This document shows, piece after piece, positions 6,860-14,145 of a DNA stretch of 18,580 nucleotides. The notes under the pieces were generated by a model, which worked only from the letters and a program-made list of their open reading frames with translations, was not told the DNA's origin and ran no database searches. Numbering within the stretch: position 1 is the first letter of the stretch; every line of letters starts with the position of its first letter. A program made the translations under genes and the position numbers. Source of the stretch: Pontiellaceae bacterium (lineage in GTDB: Bacteria; Verrucomicrobiota; Kiritimatiellia; Kiritimatiellales; Pontiellaceae). The stretch spans positions 1 to 18,580 of the forward strand of contig JAFGWS010000002.1 in the NCBI GenBank assembly GCA_016937035.1, written 5' to 3'.

Positions 6860-7291
6860 CTATTCCGCTGGTGATGGAACCCAGGGATTGATCAGATCAA
6901 CGCCGAGACCCTGGAAGGCTTCGGTGTTGTACGTTACGAGGGCCATGGAGTGATAGAGGGCCGTGGCGGCGATGAGGCCGTCGGACATGCTGAGCGGACG
7001 ACCCTCTTTTCTGCGTTTGGCGCGCAGGGCTCCCCAGATTTCGCAGATTTCCTGTGATGGAGAGAGAATGTGTCCCTGATAGCTGAGGCCGAGTTCAGCG
7101 TACCACGTAAGCAGATTGGTTCTATATTTTCCGTCGGGAAGTTGTTCGATGCCGTAACGCAGTTCGCCGAGTGTGACGGAGGAGAGGTGCAGAAGGCGTT
7201 CGTTGCAGCGACAGAACCATTCCAGAAACGGAGCGGAGGGATTGGATTTGCGCAGTTCAAAAATGGCGCAGGTATCGAGCAGAATGTTCAT
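6860..7291 (-). CDS. vapC: VapC-type PIN-domain ribonuclease toxin
   Basis: A 143-residue PIN domain of normal length. The acidic metal-binding residues are all visible: Asp6 in NILLDTCAIFEL, Glu43 in TLGELRYG, and Asp104 in LSMSDGLIAATA. The C-terminal TYNTEAF (120-126) corresponds to the usual T-x-N-x-x-x-F. PIN toxins of this type are Mg2+-dependent RNases that cleave tRNA or rRNA when not held by their antitoxin; the RNA target here cannot be inferred. The start ATG 7291 overlaps the antitoxin stop as ATGA, giving translational coupling in the usual antitoxin-first order. The toxin looks intact. It is more GC-rich than the HEPN-RES pair, so it probably has a different origin. Confidence 0.9.
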   Translation of the reverse strand: MNILLDTCAIFELRKSNPSAPFLEWFCRCNERLLHLSSVTLGELRYGIEQLPDGKYRTNLLTWYAELGLSYQGHILSPSQEICEIWGALRAKRRKEGRPLSMSDGLIAATALYHSMALVTYNTEAFQGLGVDLINPWVPSPAE

Positions 7292-7557
7292 AACTCCACC
7301 TCGCGGCCCTCTTTCTGATCGCGGTCAAGATTAAGAAAGGTGTCCTGATGAGGGGAGGAGAGCAGGATATTTTTCCGGTCTCTGGTTTTTGAGGCAAACT
7401 CCGTTTCAAACAGTTCTGCGGAAATCACATAAACCGCCGGCCGCCCGGCCTTGGTGATGAGCTGCGGTCCGCTCCGCAATGCACAGTTAACGACCTGGCT
7501 GAACTGTGCTTTGGCCGTTTGAAGTTGCCATTCCGATTCGGGGTTGTTGAGAGTCAT
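7288..7557 (-). CDS. Phd/YefM-family antitoxin of the VapC toxin
   Basis: The product from ATG 7557 is 89 residues. Its N-terminal half, WQLQTAKAQFSQVVNCAL then GPQLITKAGRPAVYVISAELF, is the standard Phd/YefM DNA-binding fold. The C-terminal charged tail (SPHQDTFLNLDRDQKEG) is the usual toxin-wrapping segment. ATG 7557 is chosen over the upstream GTG 7578 because it has GGAG 6 nt before it and because the GTG lies inside a palindrome that probably serves as operator. The antitoxin should neutralise the PIN toxin and repress its own operon. A Phd-type antitoxin with a PIN toxin is a known mixed pairing. Confidence 0.88.
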   Translation of the reverse strand: MTLNNPESEWQLQTAKAQFSQVVNCALRSGPQLITKAGRPAVYVISAELFETEFASKTRDRKNILLSSPHQDTFLNLDRDQKEGREVEL

Positions 7558-7573
7558 TGCCTGCTCCGGTTGT

Positions 7574-7602
7574 AACACTTATAATGTTGCACAGAAAATC
7601 TG
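7574..7602. promoter_or_regulatory. Putative autoregulatory operator/promoter of the antitoxin-toxin operon
   Basis: Two small palindromes lie just upstream of the antitoxin start. AACACTTATAATGTT (7574-7588) is an imperfect dyad with AACA/TGTT ends; its minus-strand TATAAG could be the -10 element. CAGA-AAA-TCTG (7592-7602) is a perfect dyad. Phd/YefM antitoxins typically bind such repeats at their own promoter. No clear -35 is visible. Confidence 0.4.
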
Positions 7603-7663
7603 CTCTGCCCAGCCGCAATTTCGCCCGAATCATCCCTTATTGCTCAGGCAACTAAATATTGAG

Positions 7664-7705
7664 ATTAACCACGATAGAGCGCAAGGACCACAAAGACAAA
7701 AATAC
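7664..7705 (+). repeat. Degenerate 9-nt-period tandem repeat block, copy 3
   Basis: It begins ATTAACCACGATAGAG and continues with units GCGCAAGGA, CCACAAAGA, CAAAAATA. It shares the TTAACCACG opening of the block at 4493 and the general CCACxxAGx texture, and it has the same orientation as the other two blocks. Confidence 0.5.
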
Positions 7706-7969
7706 CTGCTTTTTCTGTTGTCGATTAACACCGTCGCTAACGGTTTGGTGTTGTTCCGTCTGAAGACACTCGGGGTTTGGGGGCCGGGTAACATGGGGAA
7801 ATTTACATCGTCTCGTGAAGAATAGAGCGAGCCAGATAGATTGATCGCGAAACACGCAAAACAGCGCTCCACGGATCGGCTGCCAGAGCGATCTGGAAAA
7901 AGGGAGCATTATGCAATCTGAAAAGCAAAATGACGAATTAGGCGGCCTGACCCTTTTTGCCTATTCGGG
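7706..7969. other. Intergenic DNA with no recognised gene
   Basis: Between the third tandem repeat block and the 3' end of the membrane-protein gene I see no convincing coding frame, tRNA or terminator. Short frames here have no ribosome site or family resemblance, and the ATG-led frame at 7911 runs antisense into the membrane-protein gene. Confidence 0.5.
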
Positions 7970-8779
7970 TCAATTCTTTTGTTGGCTGGTCTTCCTCATT
8001 CTCTCTGCAAGTGTTGGCGTTTTTGGAAACAGCTTGACGCCTACGACGAAGTGGATCAGCGCTCCGAGAATGAGTGCTGATGGAATGCCGAGCATCATGG
8101 AGTACTGGAGAATAGACACATCCTTCTTTTCTTCCGCTGTGATGTAGACCGTCTTCCCGTGATCTGTCAGCATTTCGGTCCGCTCTGGAGTCGGTTCCAG
8201 TGTTCCGTCCCGAAAGGCCGTGTTGAATTTCCAGAAGAAGCTTACACCGGCAATCCACACAACGAAGAAGTACACAGAGAAGGTTATTCGAACAGCCTTC
8301 TTCCATGGCGCCTCAGTCGACGAAGGACGCATGGCTGGTCCATTCTGTCGCTGGTCGCCACAGTGACTCTGGAATTCGGATTCCGACTGGAAGACGACCT
8401 TGAGACAGGAAAGAATCCAGAAGAGAATTATTGCTCCGCCAGCGGCGAACCAAGGAAAGAACGTGGGCTGAAGAGGAGAAATCCGGGGCGTCGCGGAGCC
8501 AAGAAAGAAGAGACCGAGTGCAACGCTGAACACCGAACCCAATACTCCTTTGATCCCGACGCCAGACCAGTGCCAGCCGGATTTCATCCGGTGGCGCAGG
8601 GAGAGGCCCGTTAGAACAACGAGCAGAATGATTACGATTTCGATGAGCACCTCGATAGGGAAGACGCGACCGACCATGAACAGAAGCATCATACACCCGT
8701 GGAACACGAAGAAGAGCTTGAAGTCGAAGGACATCTCCTTCCAACTCTTGGGGTACTTCTTGTCATTCAGGTCAAACAT
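7970..8779 (-). CDS. Unrecognised integral membrane protein, six predicted transmembrane segments
   Basis: A 269-residue protein I do not recognise. Hydrophobic stretches suggest membrane spans near residues 20-39, 41-61, 75-95, 108-130, 162-183 and 223-249. Between spans 5 and 6 is a polar loop of about 38 residues (FRDGTLEPTPERTEMLTDHG); another polar stretch of about 30 residues lies between spans 4 and 5. No catalytic motif, signal cleavage site or binding loop is evident. The tail is short and basic (AERMRKTSQQKN). The start at ATG 8779 has no strong ribosome site; GGAG lies 13 nt away. It stands alone on the minus strand behind a large hairpin (8815-8877). Its place in an island rich in toxin and defence genes makes a conflict role possible but unproven. 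Confidence 0.6.
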   Translation of the reverse strand: MFDLNDKKYPKSWKEMSFDFKLFFVFHGCMMLLFMVGRVFPIEVLIEIVIILLVVLTGLSLRHRMKSGWHWSGVGIKGVLGSVFSVALGLFFLGSATPRISPLQPTFFPWFAAGGAIILFWILSCLKVVFQSESEFQSHCGDQRQNGPAMRPSSTEAPWKKAVRITFSVYFFVVWIAGVSFFWKFNTAFRDGTLEPTPERTEMLTDHGKTVYITAEEKKDVSILQYSMMLGIPSALILGALIHFVVGVKLFPKTPTLAERMRKTSQQKN

Positions 8780-8814
8780 GGTGCGTTCTCATCTCCCAGC
8801 CAACGATTAGGTTT

Positions 8815-8877
8815 TATCCGTCCAGCTCCGCTCAAACATCAAGATTCCCCCGTGGAAAGTTGATGGCTGGACGGATA
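8815..8877. repeat. 63-nt long hairpin upstream of the membrane-protein gene
   Basis: The left arm TATCCGTCCAGC (8815-8826) pairs perfectly with GCTGGACGGATA (8866-8877). After a 10-nt bulge on the left, CATCAA (8837-8842) pairs with TTGATG (8860-8865). A further TTCC/GGAA helix (8845-8848 with 8854-8857) sits inside. That is 22 potential base pairs. It begins 36 nt upstream of the ATG at 8779, so on the minus strand it could be a structured 5' leader; otherwise it may be a small mobile palindrome. Confidence 0.6.
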
Positions 8878-8939
8878 TGAGGGCTTCCGCATGGTGCCGT
8901 CTTTGCTTTTGGACTGAGCCGCGAAGCGAGGTGGAACAC

Positions 8940-9170
8940 GGGTACTCCCAACCTGTCTATGGGGAAAGTATGCTCCCCGCGCCGATGTTTCAATTCTTTT
9001 TATTGCCATCTTATCAAGGAGTTGAGGATTTTGGGCGTGCTATGCCCGTATCGCAGGCATCCTGCCTGCCTTGCTTGTGCCGCTGTCTGTCTTGTCCGGT
9101 TTCGGGGTCATCCCGAGTTTGGATAGCCGGCACGCAGTGCAGGCTGTACGGGGTAGCGCCTCCGCTACCC
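8940..9170. repeat. Array of five short GC-rich hairpins in a gene-free stretch
   Basis: The units are GGG-TACT-CCC (8940-8949), GGGG...CCCC around AAAGTATGCT (8961-8978), GGGC...GCCC (9033-9047), GCAGGCA-TCC-TGCCTGC (9053-9069) and GGGTAGCG-CCTC-CGCTACCC (9151-9170). The last two are perfect 7- and 8-bp stems. The final one is followed by TGATTTTATT and could work as a weak plus-strand terminator. The 660-nt gap 8780-9438 has no believable gene; the 98-codon frame at 8877-9173 is the translation of these repeats. Confidence 0.55.
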
Positions 9171-9195
9171 TGATTTTATTGATCGGGGGAAATTC

Positions 9196-9332
9196 AAATT
9201 TCTAAACGCTAAATCCGAAACAAATGATAAATTTAAATGCGGCTCAATTCCAAAAATGGGGGATACGAAGCCGTTTTCGAGTTTGCGTTTTTGTGGATTG
9301 TTTGGGGTTTCGGAATTCGGGCTTAGGATTTT
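9196..9332. repeat. Decayed AT-rich inverted-repeat element (26-bp arms)
   Basis: The left arm 9196-9221 (AAATTTCTAAACGCTAAATC...) and the reverse complement of the right arm 9307-9332 agree at 20 of 26 positions, including the shared TCCGAAAC core. The 85-nt interior continues the same AAAC/AAAT-rich style without a gene. The texture resembles palindromic intergenic elements seen in many Planctomycetota and Desulfobacterota genomes. It lies about 100 nt upstream of glgC. Confidence 0.6.
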
Positions 9333-9438
9333 CGCAATCGGTACGATTAGGGATGGAATAGGGCCAAACAGTTCGATTAAGGTTTCGGTTCCTTTTTTCG
9401 ATGATGTGGTTTAGCATCTCAGAGCGTGGAGGCGATGT

Positions 9439-10677
9439 ATGAATGTTGTGGGATTAATTCTTGGTGGCGGTGCCGGAACCCGGCTGCAGCCGTTGACAAA
9501 TGAGCGCTCAAAGCCGGCGGTTCCTATTGCGGGAAAATACCGGTTGGTTGATATTCCGATCAGTAACTGTATTAACAGCGGAATCCGAAGAATCTTTTTG
9601 TTGACGCAGTTTAACAGTGTGTCGCTGCATCAGCATATTGCAGCCACCTTTCGATTCGATCAGTTCAGCGGAGGACATGTGCGCATTCTGGCCGCAGAGC
9701 AGACGCCCGATTCGGACGGCTGGTTTCAGGGCACGGCGGATGCGGTACGCCGTTCGATTCGCTATTTTATGACGGATCATCCGGATCTGGTCGTCATTCT
9801 CTCCGGGGACCAACTCTACCGCATGGATATTCGGAAGATAATCGAGGCTCATCTGCAAAACGGGGCCGATCTTACCATCAGTACGAAACCCGTGATGCGT
9901 GAGGAAGCAGGAATGCTGGGCATTATGCAGACGGATGCAGACGGGCGTATTGTGCGTTTCGCCGAGAAGCCGGGCAACTCTCCGGCCCTCGATGAGCTGC
10001 GTGCTCCGATGTATGAGGATGAGCGTTATCTGGCAAGCATGGGTATTTATGTGTTTAACATGCCGGTGCTTTCGGATCTCCTGGTCGCAAACGATCAACC
10101 GGACTTTGGAAAACACATTATTCCGGCGGCCATCGAATCGCACCGGGTGTGCAGTTATATATTTGATGGATATTGGGAGGATATCGGGACGATCCGTTCA
10201 TTCTGGGCGGCGAATCTTGCGCTGGCCAATCCGCTGCCGAGTTTTTCATTCTACGAAATGAACGCGCCGATTTACACCAATATGCGCTATCTTCCGCCTT
10301 CAAAAATTAATCAGTGCAGTGTGAGATGTTCGCTTCTCTCCGATGGCTGCATCATTTCAGCCGATCGGATTGATCATTCTGTGATTGGGCTGCGCGCCAA
10401 GTTGGGCGAGGGGACGGTGGTCGAAGATTCAATCGTTATGGGTGCGGACTATTTTGAGCATGGTGCGGTGGCTGATCCTTCTGGAATTCCGATGGGGATT
10501 GGCCGTAATTGTTTCATCAGGAAGGCGATCATCGATAAAAATGTACGCATCGGCAACGGCGTGGTGATTACGCCCGACGGCAAGCCCGAAAATGTTGAGA
10601 CGGATCTTTATTGGATTCGCGACGGGATCATCGTTATTCCGAAAAACACCGTTATCCCGGATGGCACGGTACTTTAA
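9439..10677 (+). CDS. glgC: Glucose-1-phosphate adenylyltransferase (ADP-glucose pyrophosphorylase)
   Basis: The enzyme makes ADP-glucose and pyrophosphate from ATP and glucose 1-phosphate, the committed step of glycogen synthesis. The 412-residue protein has the nucleotide-binding signature LILGGGAGTRLQPLT (6-20), WFQGTADAVR (95-104), SGDQLYRMD (122-130), FAEKP (174-178, with the sugar-phosphate lysine) and YWEDIGT (245-251). From about 285 a left-handed beta-helix domain follows (SKINQCSVRCSLLSDGCII). The start ATG 9439 has a strong GGAGG site (9428-9432) 6 nt upstream. The family is usually allosteric; effector specificity cannot be read here. No other glycogen gene is beside it; the next gene is a separate sugar-activating enzyme. 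Confidence 0.95.
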   Translation: MNVVGLILGGGAGTRLQPLTNERSKPAVPIAGKYRLVDIPISNCINSGIRRIFLLTQFNSVSLHQHIAATFRFDQFSGGHVRILAAEQTPDSDGWFQGTADAVRRSIRYFMTDHPDLVVILSGDQLYRMDIRKIIEAHLQNGADLTISTKPVMREEAGMLGIMQTDADGRIVRFAEKPGNSPALDELRAPMYEDERYLASMGIYVFNMPVLSDLLVANDQPDFGKHIIPAAIESHRVCSYIFDGYWEDIGTIRSFWAANLALANPLPSFSFYEMNAPIYTNMRYLPPSKINQCSVRCSLLSDGCIISADRIDHSVIGLRAKLGEGTVVEDSIVMGADYFEHGAVADPSGIPMGIGRNCFIRKAIIDKNVRIGNGVVITPDGKPENVETDLYWIRDGIIVIPKNTVIPDGTVL

Positions 10678-10750
10678 TTGCGCGCGGTCGAGGTGTCGGC
10701 CGGAATAGGATTGCGCGGCAACCTTCTTTTTTATAGCTTCGCTTTGATCT

Positions 10751-10766
10751 GTCGGCTTGTGCCGAC
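10751..10766 (+). promoter_or_regulatory. Hairpin just before the ribosome site of the kinase-nucleotidyltransferase gene
   Basis: GTCGGC-TTGT-GCCGAC is a perfect 6-bp stem with a 4-nt loop, ending 3 nt before GAGGAG (10770-10775). It could tune translation of the downstream gene in the 108-nt spacer after glgC. It is not followed by a T-run, so a terminator is unlikely. Confidence 0.35.
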
Positions 10767-10785
10767 CTTGAGGAGACCGCATATC

Positions 10786-12708
10786 ATGAAAATATTTGTG
10801 CCGGGCAGAATCTGCCTGTTTGGTGAGCATTCGGATTGGGCGGGCGGCTATCGCCGTATTAATGCCGATGTTGAGAAGGGCCGCGCCCTGATCGTCGGGA
10901 CCAATCAAGGGCTTTATGCGCAGGTAAAACAGCATCCGGACAAGTTGATCATTACTGCTGCGCTCGAAGATGGAACGCGCAGCGGGCCGTTTGAGATTCC
11001 GATGGAGCGCGAGGCCTTGCTTAAAGAGGCCATGCAGGGCGGGTTTCTAAGTTATGCCGCCGGCGTGGCATACCAAATTCTGACGCATTACCGGGTGCGC
11101 GGTCTGGAGATTGACAATTACCGCACGGACCTTCCGGTCCAAAAAGGGCTCTCCTCTTCGGCGGCCATCTGCGTGCTGGTTGCCCGCGCGTTTAATCGTA
11201 TTTATGATCTGAAGATGACCGTGCGCGGTGAAATGGAATATGCGTACGCCGGCGAAATCACTACGCCGTCGCGGTGTGGTCGCCTGGATCAGGGTTGCGC
11301 CTACGGAAACCGCCCCGTGATGATGACGTTTGATGGGGACCGCCTTGATGTCGAGGAGATCAAGGTTACCCAGACGCTCCATTATGTCATTGTGGATTTG
11401 AAGGCATTTAAAGATACGAAAGAGATTCTCTCCAAGCTCAACAAGTGTTATCCCTTCGCCGACAACGAACAACAGCGTAAGGTGCAGGAATATCTGGGGC
11501 TCATCAATGCCGATATCGTTGAGCGTGCAGCAAAGGCCGTCCGTTCCGGCGATGCTGAAACGCTGGGTAAATTGATGGGCGAGGCGCAGGCGAAATTTGA
11601 CGAGCACCTTCAGCCGGCCTGCCCCTCGCAGTTGACATCGCCGGTTCTGCATAAGCTGTTGGCGTATGCACCGATTCAGCCCTACATTCTCGGCGGAAAG
11701 GGCGTGGGTTCACAGGGCGACGGGACCGCCCAGTTTCTTGTCAGAGATTCGGCGGCGCAGGATGCGGTCATCGAGATTATCGAGCGCGATCTGAACATGT
11801 CCTGCATGAAACTTAATATTGAGTCGCTTAATCGATTGCGCAAAGCCGTTATTCCGGCCGCCGGATTCGGCAGCCGACTCTATCCGGCCACCAAGACGCT
11901 GAAGAAAGAGATGTTCCCGATCATCGACACCGACGGACGCGCCAAGCCGGTCATTATGGCGATTATTGAGCAACTGATTGCGGGGGGAATTGAGGAAGTC
12001 TGCATCGTGATTCAGGAAGGTGACCGCGAAATGTTTGAGGAGTTTTTCCATCGTCAACTGTCGGTGGAGCATGCCAATAAACTATCCGTAGAGGACCGGC
12101 GGTATATGCAGTATATCATGGATCTGGGCAGCAAGGTTTCTTTTGTGGTTCAGGAGAGTCAGGATGGCTTCGGCCACGCCGTTCACTGCGCGAAAGAGTG
12201 GGTGAACGGCGAGCCGTTTATGCTTGTACTGGGCGATCACCTCTTTTCTTCGAACACGGGAACCTCCTGCATTCAGCAGTTAATCGATGTCTACGAACGT
12301 ACTGGGCGAAGTGTCGTTGGATTACAGGAAGCACCTGCGGAAGACCTTAAGCGCTACGGCTGTGTAACCGGTGTTTGGGAGGACGACGACGGGTCTGTCT
12401 TGTCGATTACCGAGTTTGCCGAGAAACCAACGCCTGAATATGCTCTCGAGCATCTGACCACGCAGCATGTGAAAGAGGGAAACTTTCTGACCATCTTCGG
12501 CCAATACATTCTCACCCCGCGTATTTTCGAACTGCTTGGCGATCACATCAGCCGAAACATGCGCTGTGAAAACGGAGAGTATCAGTTGACGCCCTGTCTC
12601 GATAAGCTTCGGAGCGAAGAGGGCTTTATCGGCTGTCGAGTCGATGGCCGCCGCTATGACATCGGCCACCCCGAAGCCTACCGAAAAACCGTCTTCAACT
12701 ATTCCTGA
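10786..12708 (+). CDS. Fused GHMP sugar kinase and UTP-glucose-1-phosphate uridylyltransferase-like protein
   Basis: Numbering from ATG 10786 (640 residues; the TTG at 10678 directly after glgC is not credible). The N-terminal GHMP kinase (about 1-345) shows PGRICLFGEHSDWAGG (6-20), the ATP loop PVQKGLSSSAA (117-127) and GGKGVGSQGDG (303-313). The C-terminal nucleotidyltransferase (about 352-640) shows IPAAGFGSRLYPATKTLKKE (356-375), VLGDHLF (481-487) and FAEKP (544-548), the GalU/sugar-1-phosphate uridylyltransferase pattern. The likely job is to phosphorylate a free sugar at C1 and transfer a nucleotide to it, a one-protein salvage route to an NDP-sugar. The sugar is unknown; galactose, glucuronic acid, arabinose or fucose-type substrates are all possible. 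The domain order is the reverse of FKP (fucokinase/GDP-fucose pyrophosphorylase). GAGGAG lies 10 nt upstream. It follows glgC by 108 nt and may be co-transcribed. Confidence 0.85.
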   Translation: MKIFVPGRICLFGEHSDWAGGYRRINADVEKGRALIVGTNQGLYAQVKQHPDKLIITAALEDGTRSGPFEIPMEREALLKEAMQGGFLSYAAGVAYQILTHYRVRGLEIDNYRTDLPVQKGLSSSAAICVLVARAFNRIYDLKMTVRGEMEYAYAGEITTPSRCGRLDQGCAYGNRPVMMTFDGDRLDVEEIKVTQTLHYVIVDLKAFKDTKEILSKLNKCYPFADNEQQRKVQEYLGLINADIVERAAKAVRSGDAETLGKLMGEAQAKFDEHLQPACPSQLTSPVLHKLLAYAPIQPYILGGKGVGSQGDGTAQFLVRDSAAQDAVIEIIERDLNMSCMKLNIESLNRLRKAVIPAAGFGSRLYPATKTLKKEMFPIIDTDGRAKPVIMAIIEQLIAGGIEEVCIVIQEGDREMFEEFFHRQLSVEHANKLSVEDRRYMQYIMDLGSKVSFVVQESQDGFGHAVHCAKEWVNGEPFMLVLGDHLFSSNTGTSCIQQLIDVYERTGRSVVGLQEAPAEDLKRYGCVTGVWEDDDGSVLSITEFAEKPTPEYALEHLTTQHVKEGNFLTIFGQYILTPRIFELLGDHISRNMRCENGEYQLTPCLDKLRSEEGFIGCRVDGRRYDIGHPEAYRKTVFNYS

Positions 12709-12944
12709 AGCACCCGAATTAATTTGCACTGTCGTAGACGCAACGTCATCGTCGTTTCACTGCCGTCGCTGCGCGCCGGCCTCACTTCGTTTCTGCCGGA
12801 TAATTCTGAATGGGTCTGAGAAGGTTGAGTGCGAAAAGGTTCTCCGCCCGAAAAGTTATATTGCATCGCGCGCCTCAGATCGGGAATAATTCTCCGTTGG
12901 TAGAAAGAGTCTAGCTGAGAATGGTGCTGTAAATTGGGTTGAGT

Positions 12945-14024
12945 ATGACGCTGGAAGAATTCGGTTATAATGCATGGTTTGCTGATCAGGTTGCCTCCGT
13001 TGATGAGCCGGGTCTGAATGTTGTTCGGGTAACTGCGGTGCACAAAGGGGAGTGCGAGGTTTCGGACGGCACGGAGAGTTGGCCTGCCAAAACCACGGGG
13101 CGGTTGCGCCACCAGGCCAAATCGCGTTTGGATTTGCCGACGGTGGGTGATTGGGTGTTGGTGAAAGATTCCGGCGATGGCTGCTTCGGAAGCATTGTTC
13201 GGGTGCTGGAGCGTCAGTCGGCGCTGCGGCGTAAGACTTCGGGACGAACCACCCGCTATCAATTGATTGCTGCCAACATTGATACGGCTTTCATTATGCA
13301 GACGCTGGGACCGGGGTTTAATCTTCAGCGTCTGGAGCGCTATTTGGTCATGGTTAATGAGAGCGGGATTGAGCCGATCGTTTTGCTGAGCAAGGCGGAT
13401 CTGCTCGACTCCGAAGAGCTGGAGCGGAGAATCGGTGAAGTTCGAGCGCGAATGCCGAAGGTGGTGCTCCATGCGTTCAGCAACACAGAACAGAATAATC
13501 TGGAAGAGGTTATGGAGTTGTTCCGCCCCGGGCGCACGTATTGCATCATCGGAACCTCCGGCGTGGGGAAAACCACGCTGCTGAATAATCTGCTGGGCGA
13601 GGAGGATTATCTTTTTACGCTCCCCGTGCGTGAGTCCGACGGAAAAGGGGTACATTCAACCACATGGAGGGAGTTGATTACGTTGGATAACGGGGCGTTA
13701 GTTGTCGATACGCCCGGCATGCGCGAGCTCGGCAATATGGATGTGGACGAGGGCATCGGAGAGACCTTCGACGATATTCTTCTGCTGGCGGAGCAGTGCC
13801 GCTTTAACGACTGTGCGCATGTAAATACGCCGGGATGTGCTGTTTTGGCCGCTGTGGAGCGGGGTGAAATCTCTCAAGCGCGCTATAACAATTATATTCG
13901 ACTGATCAAAGAGGCGGCGTTTCACGAGCAGTCGGCGCTCGAAAAGCGGGATCAGGATAAAAAGCTTGGGCGCTTTTACCGTTCGATGAAGACGCTGGAT
14001 CAGAAATATAAAGGGAAAAGCTGA
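12945..14024 (+). CDS. rsgA: RsgA (YjeQ) circularly permuted ribosome small-subunit GTPase
   Basis: A GTPase that helps mature the 30S ribosomal subunit. Numbering from the TTG at 12939: an N-terminal OB-fold region (about 25-95), then the permuted GTPase with the G4-type SKAD (151-154) before the G1 P-loop GTSGVGKTTLLN (205-216) and the G3 DTPGM (257-261). A C-terminal zinc finger follows with Cys287, Cys292, His294 and Cys300 (CRFNDCAHVNTPGC). The total of about 360 residues is typical for the longer RsgA subfamily. I use ATG 12945 rather than TTG 12939; neither has a strong ribosome site (GGGTTGAG is nearest). The 230-nt spacer before it holds no recognised gene. Confidence 0.93.
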   Translation: MTLEEFGYNAWFADQVASVDEPGLNVVRVTAVHKGECEVSDGTESWPAKTTGRLRHQAKSRLDLPTVGDWVLVKDSGDGCFGSIVRVLERQSALRRKTSGRTTRYQLIAANIDTAFIMQTLGPGFNLQRLERYLVMVNESGIEPIVLLSKADLLDSEELERRIGEVRARMPKVVLHAFSNTEQNNLEEVMELFRPGRTYCIIGTSGVGKTTLLNNLLGEEDYLFTLPVRESDGKGVHSTTWRELITLDNGALVVDTPGMRELGNMDVDEGIGETFDDILLLAEQCRFNDCAHVNTPGCAVLAAVERGEISQARYNNYIRLIKEAAFHEQSALEKRDQDKKLGRFYRSMKTLDQKYKGKS

Positions 14025-14145
14025 CGGCTGCTTCGGTGGGCGAAAAACAGCGTTCCCGAATGTGTTGGAACGTGCTTACATCCATGAAATATCGGGGTTG
14101 TATGCGTTTTGAATGCCCGAATCTTCCCAATGTTCATAAATCATT

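Noticed and set aside
8877..9173. A 98-codon frame in the gene-free gap before glgC.
   Set aside because: It covers the hairpin array; the residues are rich in Cys, Arg and Pro as expected from palindromic GC-rich repeats, and there is no ribosome site.
4180..9332. Possible CRISPR array among the many repeats.
   Set aside because: The repeats are not regularly spaced, differ from copy to copy, and no cas-like gene is present.
12709..12944. A 230-nt spacer between the kinase fusion and rsgA, inspected for a tRNA or small gene.
   Set aside because: No T-loop motif, cloverleaf pairing or plausible short gene was found; only a weak CGGC/GCCG pairing is present.
12699..13655. A 318-codon minus-strand frame opposite rsgA.
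   Set aside because: It runs antisense to the well-supported RsgA GTPase, has no recognisable motif, and is rich in Arg, His and Gln as antisense frames usually are.
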